The position numbers and the translations under genes are program-made. From contig JARFXM010000004.1 of the NCBI GenBank assembly GCA_029532625.1, forward strand, positions 4,960,001 through 5,024,000: a DNA stretch of 64,000 nucleotides, written 5' to 3'. The notes below the pieces were generated by a model that was not told where the DNA came from, made no database searches, and worked only from the letters and a program-made list of their open reading frames with translations. The stretch's first letter is position 1. Every line of letters begins with the position of its first letter. Source of the DNA: Lomentospora prolificans (lineage: Eukaryota > Ascomycota > Sordariomycetes > Microascales > Microascaceae). Positions 56,006 to 64,000 of the stretch are shown here, in pieces.

Positions 56006-58044
56006 GATTAAGCGCAGAGTCCTGGATTAGAATCTGATTCTGCCGCTATTGAGACCACATCTTCGCGGGAGCTTCGCAGATCTCTACTCAGTAATAATAC
56101 ATGTTCCGGCCCGAAGCGGTTCCCACCAGCCTCCGGATCTCGGTGCCCCGACACCAAGTAGGTTGACCCGCCCTCTCATCAGCCTTGGCGACGCAAGTAG
56201 GGATCACGTTCTTCCACCTGTTATCCTCATAAACGTGGCGGGGAGTCGCGGACATGGTAGTGTCTTGCTGGAGAAACTAAAATTATATTCGTCCACTTGC
56301 TCCACGACTCAAGCGAGGTTGATTATTAGGGCATGGCCCAGGTCAGCGACTGGGTACAGTATCAAGCTCCGCGTCGATGGTACTATTCCCGATTTTTTAT
56401 AATCATGTACGATTTCTAACAAGGTATTAATGACGAAGAGGTTCTTTCGTGAATAGTCCCCGTGTTTGTGGGGCTGTTGGCGTACTGTCTTCGGGGGCGG
56501 AGGTATGGGTAATCTGGACACCGCGAGGCTCCGGGGTAACATGCGACCTGAGGCGTGATATAATACGACCTGAGGGATGGTGGAGCATCTCACCCGAGGT
56601 TCCAGGGGTGTTTACATAAGCAAAAGCAGACCTCATGCGAACACGATTCGCCCCACACCATGTTCATACGAACATAAGTCATACCTCAGGTCAACTTTAG
56701 GTATAAATACATTATTTTTCTCATTATATTATGAATATACTCACTCTTATTCAATATTGCCCTCTTGGATAATCAGTTCCAATTTGATCTGGGTGGCGCC
56801 TTCCACTATTGAAATTAGATTATTGAAGGTAGAACTATTTTTTTTTTTGATGATTCATATGGGAATTGTTCATCGTTCTTTCCAAATTTATATAGTTGTG
56901 CCTGCTATATTCAGACTTCACCTTGGTCACAGCTGTCGGCAGTTGTATTATTGGACCTGCCTGACTGGTGGCGCATGACTGGTGTCAAAACCTCGTGCTT
57001 TCGCTTATGCATACACCACTGTAACCTTGTGCTCCCCCCAGGCTCCCAGAGCCGCGCCCTCTGTCGATGGGTCTCCTGGCAATTACGAAGTATTTTTTTC
57101 CTTTCAGCTTTGCTTGGGGGCCTTGGTTGGCTCTCCTTCTCGGCCGGGTCAGTCACAAACAATTCGCGGGGCTGCCAAGCCCGATCCTGGCTGAGATTTC
57201 TGGCTGACGTGAGATTTTAGTGCATGCCCAAGATCGACGACACACAGAATCCTTCATTCTTCAGGACCCAAATCCGGGTCGGGCCGGGATCACTGCAGCG
57301 AGTAAAATTATTGTGGCGGCCACTTGTGGGGGTTAAACTTCCAATGAAAGCTGGCGAAAGCATTGAACCTTGCTCCGCTGCATGGGGTCACGACCGATGA
57401 TCATTGATGCGTGTGTGATCTTCGACTACAAGTAACTGCTTCGGTTGTCAGACCCACCCCCGAAGGTGGCGCAGCGACAGGGCATTCCAATGGCTTATGG
57501 GCCGCCAAAATCAAAAGAGTATTATTAACTAACGCTCCATGCTTGCCTCTCCATTTGGTCATTATAGTGGTATTTAGGCGTATTTTCCACCGTGACCCAA
57601 CAATGCCGGGGACGGAATGCCTGGCCACTGGCAGACTTGCGTGAACCGTATTCAGGGCTGCAGCCCCTTGCTAGCGCAGGCGCTTCATGAGACCAGCCCA
57701 GCCAGCAATGACTTTCAGCTGGGGACCCACCTCCAAGGCCAAGGTAAGCACCCGTGGTGTATGGCTTGAGAACAGGGGCGAGGCGGATTTTCTGTGTTAT
57801 GAAAGAGGATATTCATCTGTTCCTTACAGGCATGGGATGGGATGTGCATGTGGCGAACGCGAGAGCGCAGGGCAACAATAATGCGGATTTGGAACTTGGA
57901 ACTAATTATCGCCAAAGCTGGTCAAACCCAGCCGACCGCCGACTCGGTCGATTTTCATGTTTTTTGCCTTGCCTCTAATAGTAGTACTACCACTGTAATG
58001 AACCGACCTCCCCAACATAAAAAAATTCATGGGGCCCAACTCGA
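56006..58044. other. Intergenic, partly A/T-rich
   Basis: About 2 kb without a supported gene. The part around 56690-56900 is distinctly A/T-rich. ORFs such as 56577-56978 and 56951-57220 show no domain. The 3' end holds the 3' UTR of the next (minus-strand) gene. Confidence 0.4.
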
Positions 58045-60132
58045 TCAAGTGCCAGGAAGTTTCTGGAACGTCTCGTTGTTGTAGAACGACTGGCCGCTCT
58101 GGAACTCTTCGTTGTGCTTGAGATCCTCTGACAAGTCCGCACCGCGCCTGAACACGCTATACCCGTCTAACTTGTCCGAAGTCCTCTTTCGAAACCCGTA
58201 GACTATGCCCAGCGCAAGCGAAAGTACGGCCCAGAGGCAGAAGAGTGCTAGAACCAGATATCCGGTCTCAATTCCTGGTATCAGTGACGCGATGGTCAAG
58301 ATCTTGCCCTCTCGCGATGACGTCAGATCGGGATGTAGCCATGCCTTTTCAAACGCAGAGATGACGTTGTACATGAGTTCGAGTGCATCTAGCCCGCAGG
58401 CGAGCAACACAGATTGTAACAATGCCTGAGAATGGACGTAGGTAGTCAAGCTGCTTAAAGACCCAAATGTCACCGGCATAGGCAAATGGCTGGCCTGGTA
58501 GAGGTTTGAAAAAGGCACTGTCAGGAGGATTTGACGTGCTCTAGTGCCGAAAACTCTCCCATAGCCGCCGGCGCTCTCAGGGTCAACTCTCTCGAACCCG
58601 CTGAAGGTTGATGTGACACCGTCCAGAGTTGCCGTTCCAGCAGCTGAAGACCAGACACATCGGACACCGATAGGGGGTGCCACATTCAAGACAGGGAGCC
58701 GATCTTGGTTTCGAAGTAATTGCTCTGGGATGAAAAAAGCGCGAAGGTCAGTTAACGAACTGTTGACTTTGATTATTGGCCCTCCCAAGGTTTCTTGAAC
58801 AGTGAAGCCGTCGCCTCCTTTGATGGTAAAAAAAGTGTCATTGCTAACAACGGTCTTGTTCTCCAACATAATGTACGGACTTCCCATTCCTTCAATGATA
58901 GGATCAACAGTAGTATTGAAGGGGATGCGCACTGAGGCTTGGTCTTCGTAATATCCGAGAAATTGGAGCTGCCATAGTGCGTATTCGAAGACTATTGTCT
59001 CAGAGTTGTCCCGAGATGACTCGTAGATGCCGGGGACCGACTCGTTAAAATTCGACCCCATTTCAGAATATGACCATACGTTGTTGAGGCTGGAATCCGC
59101 GCTGCTGTTGAAGACATGAATCTTAGCGCCTGAAGGGGTTTTCAGTTTGGCGTAGGGCCTTTGGCTACCGTCGGTCGGCTGGTACTTGATTACCGATTCC
59201 AACGTGGACTCCGGCTTCTCGCTTAAAATCGTGAATTCAGAGGCACTGAGAACGTTTGAGCAGCTATAATTGACCTGAAGCCCCCATGTTCTACCCGACA
59301 CCGGTACTTGGGCCTGCGGCGCGAGGAACATGCTTGGGATAGACTCTGTCAGGGGCAAAGTATTTGGAACCTTCTCAAGGCCAGAATGCCCAGTCCTGTC
59401 AAAGCCTGGAGGAGTATATACCACACCGAAGCCCGGCATGGCTGGGTTCACTCCGGCTTCCCAAGCAGGTTTTGCGGCACGTGCGTCACTGGATAGGTTG
59501 TTGAAATTGTGCTCGGTTGATCCTACCACCATTGGGTGGTCAGGTATCGCAACATACCCATCGCCGATCTCGAAGACCAGACCGGAAAGGGGGAACGCAA
59601 TAAACGGCAGGATGGACAGGAAGACGAGTAGGCACCACAACCTAGGAAACACGCGGTGGTAAACGCCTTTCAACCACCCCGACGGGCTGCTCCACGTGGA
59701 GTTGGAGTGCATCAAAAATGCCACGAGATTGGGCGCCCTCCAGAATCGGGACTCGAGCATGGCAACCTCCACCCCAAGAAGTCCGTACTTGGCCCATGAC
59801 AGAGCGAAAACACCGATAATGAACCAAGAGTAGAAGACTAGAGACCCTGAAAAGGTGCGGTACTTGGCGGCATCGTCATTCTCGATGCCCAGGACGAGCC
59901 ATATCCAGATGATGCCATACCAGATTGTGACGGCGGCAGGGATCAGTATCAAGACGAGGGTTCGCGCCCAATACCGCTGGGGCTGTCGCGGTTCGATCGG
60001 CGGGGTTTCGCGGTTTTGAGGGACCTCGTAATCGACAGTTCCGAGCTGTTGCTTCCCGTCAGATGCCTCACTGTCTTGGAGGAGCCGCTCTTTCACCGCG
60101 TTCGTAGTGATCGGGGACGACATTGCGAACAA
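58045..60132 (-). CDS. Large uncharacterised membrane glycoprotein
   Basis: 695 residues, single exon on the minus strand; the start could also be the Met three codons later (60123). The N-terminal 50 residues are polar. Hydrophobic helices follow at about 58-83 (TLVLILIPAAVTIWYGIIWI), 97-119 (SLVFYSWFIIGVFAL) and 163-187 (WCLLVFLSILPFIAFPLSGL). A roughly 430-residue region has many N-glycosylation sequons (for example NNLS, NYS, NES, NTT, NKT, NDT), so it probably faces outside or the lumen. A weaker helix lies near QALLQSVLLACGLDALELMY, a final strong helix is at 622-647 (YLVLALFCLWAVLSLALGIV), and a 48-residue polar tail ends the protein. This layout is common in an unnamed ascomycete membrane-protein family. 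No catalytic motif is seen. Confidence 0.78.
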   Translation of the reverse strand: MFAMSSPITTNAVKERLLQDSEASDGKQQLGTVDYEVPQNRETPPIEPRQPQRYWARTLVLILIPAAVTIWYGIIWIWLVLGIENDDAAKYRTFSGSLVFYSWFIIGVFALSWAKYGLLGVEVAMLESRFWRAPNLVAFLMHSNSTWSSPSGWLKGVYHRVFPRLWCLLVFLSILPFIAFPLSGLVFEIGDGYVAIPDHPMVVGSTEHNFNNLSSDARAAKPAWEAGVNPAMPGFGVVYTPPGFDRTGHSGLEKVPNTLPLTESIPSMFLAPQAQVPVSGRTWGLQVNYSCSNVLSASEFTILSEKPESTLESVIKYQPTDGSQRPYAKLKTPSGAKIHVFNSSADSSLNNVWSYSEMGSNFNESVPGIYESSRDNSETIVFEYALWQLQFLGYYEDQASVRIPFNTTVDPIIEGMGSPYIMLENKTVVSNDTFFTIKGGDGFTVQETLGGPIIKVNSSLTDLRAFFIPEQLLRNQDRLPVLNVAPPIGVRCVWSSAAGTATLDGVTSTFSGFERVDPESAGGYGRVFGTRARQILLTVPFSNLYQASHLPMPVTFGSLSSLTTYVHSQALLQSVLLACGLDALELMYNVISAFEKAWLHPDLTSSREGKILTIASLIPGIETGYLVLALFCLWAVLSLALGIVYGFRKRTSDKLDGYSVFRRGADLSEDLKHNEEFQSGQSFYNNETFQKLPGT

Positions 60133-62713
60133 TGAGAGGAAACGCTAGGTGAGGCGCGCTGATTTTGCCAGATGGGGTGTGCAGGCCAGACAAATAATAA
60201 ATATTGCAACAATCTGCGAACGGGTTGGATTTAATATTATGCCAACCCCTGGAAATGAAGAGGGTGTGGAGCCGGGACGCCTCTTTTTTTCTTTTCTTTT
60301 TTTCTTTTTTTTTCACGGCCAGCCCTTCCTGCAGCAGGTGAGGTTACACTGCATCACTGCACGGCTTGTTATTTTGGGCAGCGACCAACCTGCTCTACCA
60401 GTAATAATGCTTGAGCAAGCAATGCATGGTCCCGAATGGAGATCACGCAACCCTGTCCATAATTTCGACTCGCAGCGAGAGAGCCCTCGGCTCCTGTGAT
60501 GGCCAGGTAAGGGTGCTCAGCCCCCTTCGCCAACTCTACTGATTACCAAACTTGTCCAGGATAGCCGCTTCCCGACCTGCCGGAGAATAAGTGGTGTGTC
60601 GGCCCCGAACCGTCCCACCGCCAGCTAGATCTCCCTTCTGCTCACACGCCTGTCCCAGCAGCATCACCATTGTCCCCTGCAGAATATCATCGCAAATTTC
60701 ACTCCGGACATCTGACCTCGGAGCCGTTTCGGACCCGGGTGAAGAGGAAAGGCCTGGCTATACTTCGTAGTGTAACGCTTCACAACTGTCAACCATGATC
60801 ACTCCCCGTAAAATTTTGCCAAACTTTTGCCCCTGAGACACACAAAGTATATCGACCATAATACTGGCTTCTTTCATGGATCGGTGTCCCGCCCAGTCGC
60901 CAAAATCACATGGTTACACAATTAGTGACAATATTGAGGTCTCATTATCACCTTTCATCGCTCCTCAAAAATAGTTGAGGCTTGCCATTTTAAGAGTTTC
61001 GAAGCTGGCAGTCCTGTCTAGTCGTTATCAGGTGGCGGCAATATTGCCAGGCTCTTCCCTACCACCGGGGGGTGTGTGAGTTTAAAGTGACCTACCCTCG
61101 TCGGTGACCTCGCATTTACTTCGATCACTCACCATCTACCCAGCACTATACTTCTCAGAACCCACAATATTGTGAAGTTTTCTTTCTCCTTCTTCCAATC
61201 AGCTGAATGAGTATTTTTGAGGCGGAATATCTGGTTATTCGGGCCCAGCTCCGCCTCGGATGCCGGCACGAAATGCCGCGCTGTGAGCATGATGTAGAGT
61301 TCCGGTACTGTATTCCTCGGGCCCTTGTGTCGGATGCTTCAAACGAGACCTAATCCCTTCTAGATCATCTCTAAACTCGATTTTGGCCCTCTTGTGTCTG
61401 AACTTTTTAACAGACGCACAACCTGCTCGGCTCTCTACCTGTCAGGTGAGCCAGACGAATATTAGTGCCCATAGTCGAGACTCCGAAGCCGTCATCCTTC
61501 TCCAGTTTATCACGGATAGTTCTACTACAAGTATCTAGGCCAGTGTGTGGCTAAGGAGCCAGATTTTGGTGAGACTACTGTCCACGGCTGCCCAGCCCCA
61601 CGGGGCCGCCGCCAAATATGGAGATATTTCTTTAAGACTGCGGGTGTCATATCATACTATGTTCATAGGGAGAACTTCCATTCGGTAAGGTCTAGTGTCC
61701 CACCGAGAGTTTCTAGAGACAATTTCCCACCAGGCTTCATGGGGCACTACGTCCTCAATTGGATAGATAATTCTTCCTGGGAGTGTAGGATTCTGCAATG
61801 GCGCGCCATTCAGCCCCATGTCCGTCAGCAATCTACCATTATGGAAATCGGCAGGTTAGAGATGGATCTGAAGGCTTGGGAAATAATAGGTGGTGGTAGC
61901 TGCACTGAGCCACTATCACTTCTAGTGACCCACTCAGATGCTATTACAACATCCAGGGCTATCCGGCTGGCAAAGGACGGACGCTGTATGTGACTGTTCT
62001 GTCCACTATGGATTTCTGACTTTACAGGTTGCTGTTGTTTCCTGGCCGTTCCATGATAACTGAAGCCGCCCTTGACAAGTGTGAGCTGAAGGATCGCCGA
62101 GGTGTAGCTGAATTCTCAACTAGGAGATACCACGTCGTGGGCATAACCCGTGGAGTTGGAGATTGAACCCAAGCTATACAGGTTGGTCCAATCGCGATGC
62201 GGAGAACGGATAAAGCTAGAGAAAGGTGAAGGGTACTCCCCTCGATGGTGATATAGTTCATAGACGAGGATAATAAGCTAGCATCTTCCAAGATGTTTCC
62301 GGCTATTTTATTTAGATCTATACAAAGTTTAGCGTGTATGTTTCTTTAATCGTCCCGTCATGACTTTGCTTTCCTAGCTTTTTGTTTTAGAAACCTTGTC
62401 CTCGAGTTCTCAGACTGTACGCCAACCCTGCTTATCACCGCAGCCCCAGCGGTAGAATTTATGAGCTTGAGGATATCAACTTACATTTTTATTCAGGCCA
62501 GTATGGGCTGTTCGCTCCAAGTGTGTGCTATTCCTGTGTACTGTGACTCCGAGGTCCTAATAACTAGAATCGGCCCCGTGGCCCAGGCCCCTTCAATGCC
62601 ACGGTGCGCCTTCCATCCCGCCATTACAAATGCTGGTAACGAGGTGGCATAAGCGTAAGAAACGTCAATGCCTTCCAAAAGTGAGGTTCTCGAACAGCAG
62701 ATCTGAATGCCAG
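60133..62713. other. Long stretch without an intact gene
   Basis: 2.6 kb. The first part should hold the promoter of the 695-residue membrane protein, with a T-rich run at about 60283-60313. A 148-codon plus frame (61547-61993) has no known domain. On the minus strand, pieces such as YSLGSISNSTGYAHDVVSPS (about 62190-62130) and LQLTLVKGGFSYHGTA (about 62085-62040) look coding but are interrupted; they may be a relic. Confidence 0.35.
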
Positions 62714-63965
62714 ATGTCTCGCCGACCTCACACAGAAATCAAGAAACGGCTGTGCCGACTGCAAGACGCGGCACATAAGGGTAGTACAGCCATTCTTCTG
62801 ACTCACTTCGTCTTTAACCTATCGCTAACCGTATCCTGCAGTGCGATGGGAACCAACCAGTATGTGTCGATTGTAGTGCCGCCGAGGTACGGTCCTCTTT
62901 TCTCTGTCGCGAGGAGCTCTATTTCGTTCCTGGCCACTCTCCGGCCGATCCGGGCACGGTGTCTATTGCGACTTCGCCCGTTAGTTCAGTACCGACCCTA
63001 GTAATATTAGCCCAGCCTCACGATGTCTTTGAATCTGCGAGCGTCCTCGAATCCTTGCAGCGTGAACATGACTCACTTGGTCCTGTATCATAATCTCTCG
63101 AGCGATGCCTTCCTTTCAGTGGAGAGACTTGCTCCGCCTGACATCGTTCCGGCTTCCATCTTTGTTAACCATGGCCTCAAGACGCCGTAGTTGATACATC
63201 AGCTGCTGGCGAGCTCAGCATTGCATCTCAGCATAATAATAACGCCGGATTGTCGCAAATCTTATCAAGACTACGCAACTGGCCTACAAAACCACGCTCT
63301 TTCCCCCAAAGAAAGTAATCCCACAATGACGATGACCCCGAAAAATGCGTTCAAAAGTCCTGATTCTCATCCTGCCTCGGAGTTCATCTCTACACTGTGA
63401 TAGTTCACACTACGAACGGGGGAACTTAGGGAAATTTGTCCCTAGTTTTGCCCATTGTCTCCATGTCAACTGGAGTGCGTCGGCTGTGATCGATCAATCA
63501 AGGGACTTGCTACGCGAGGCACAGTTGGGCCCGTCTCTCCAGCGGACAGAATATTTCGTGCGGACAGACGACAATACAGGATCGGAGTGTGGTGCACTTG
63601 TGCATCTCGCCAAAGACAACAGTACGAAGACGGACCGGAATGCTTATCCGGAGACTATTTCCCGGCTTCAACACATGTACGACTCCCAGCGAAGAGCATG
63701 GGGAAACGGAACCGGACTTCCAATGTTTTTCTCCTGGCCAGTTCTTATTGCATATGACTACGTAGACTTGCTGTGCCAAGAGAAACCCGTTGCCCTTATC
63801 ATCTTGGCATATTATGCCGTGCTGCTTCATCGGGCGCCGGATTTGTGGGTGGTTGGTAACGGCGGCCAGTTCCTGATACAGGCCATCGATGAGAGCCTCG
63901 ACGCGAGGTGGAATCCCTTGATGGAGGCTCCGTGTTCTTCCTGGCGCGCCACGCCCCAAGTTTGA
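62714..63965 (+). pseudogene. Broken Zn2Cys6 transcription-factor gene
   Basis: The start MSRRPHTEIK at 62714 is followed, after a frameshift near 62741-62748, by GCADCKTRHIR. A 61-nt intron (62781-62841, GTAGTA..CTGCAG, branch GCTAACC) leads to CDGNQPVCVDCSAAE. Together they form the binuclear-cluster Cys pattern. Later pieces are SVPTLVILAQPHDVFESASV, then in another frame MTHLVLYHNLSSDAFLSVER and ASIFVNHGLKTP stop LIHQLLASSALHLS (63191 area). The last is a long open frame to 63965 with RGNLGKFVPSFAHCLHV, FSWPVLIAYDYVDLLCQEKP and YYAVLLHRAPDLWVVGNGGQ. The C-terminus resembles the Upc2/sterol-uptake-regulator-like group. Two or more frameshifts and at least one stop (63188 area) break it. 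Confidence 0.75.
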
Positions 63966-64000
63966 AGCGAAGTTTGAAGCTACAAATTTCGATTTTGAAA

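Noticed and set aside
61547..61993. 148-codon plus-strand open frame
   Set aside because: No domain, no start context or neighbouring exons; may be chance or antisense to a relic on the other strand.

Overview
The window is genomic DNA of a filamentous ascomycete (Pezizomycotina, probably a Sordariomycete). The evidence is the gene structure: short 50-80 nt introns with GT..AG ends and RCTAAC/CTAAC branch sites close to the acceptor. The families are also typical: a LaeA-like methyltransferase, a CFEM-like secreted protein, a DUF3716 protein, arrestin-like proteins, type-B carboxylesterases, and decayed NACHT/ankyrin (NLR-type) and Zn2Cys6 genes. There are no operons. Genes face both ways with 0.4-4 kb spacers.

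Layout. About 1-22 kb is fairly gene-dense. It holds the 3' part of a coiled-coil gene (1-1771 +), a secreted Cys-rich GPI-type protein (2982-3740 +), a five-exon carboxylesterase (5463-7337 +), a four-exon 1185-residue secreted protein (8432-12176 -), a GNAT acetyltransferase (14350-15114 +), a secreted FAD oxidoreductase (16139-17669 +), an arrestin-like protein (18073-19455 -) and an eight-exon LaeA/UmtA-like methyltransferase (20383-21991 -). About 22-64 kb is gene-poor. Apparently intact genes are an HSL-type alpha/beta hydrolase (26003-27062 -), an F-box protein (31339-33306 +), a prolyl-4-hydroxylase-like 2OG oxygenase (35413-36237 +), a small methyltransferase (41454-42089 -), an SDR with a GC-AG intron (44207-45007 +), a small membrane protein (45651-46304 +), a DUF3716 protein (51151-51967 -) and a 695-residue membrane protein (58045-60132 -).

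Between them lie many broken genes that can still be recognised: an S9 peptidase (about 22.9-24.0 kb), a NACHT/ankyrin gene running straight into an M20 peptidase remnant (about 28.7-30.9 kb), a truncated aldehyde dehydrogenase (34.8-35.2 kb), an MFS sugar transporter (54.2-56.0 kb) and a Zn2Cys6 regulator (62.7-64.0 kb). An NLR N-terminal remnant also sits at 7.6-8.1 kb. Three further stretches (38.2, 39.3 and 47.4 kb) look like decayed genes of unknown family.

Taken together, a conserved gene-rich block passes into an accessory, decaying compartment near 22 kb. The enzymes present (methyltransferases, SDR, hydrolases, FAD oxidase) have no PKS, NRPS or terpene core gene beside them, so I do not call a biosynthetic cluster. 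I found no complete transposon, tRNA, rRNA or CRISPR array. Exon structures were built by hand from splice signals, reading frame and family resemblance; the totals come out as whole codons.
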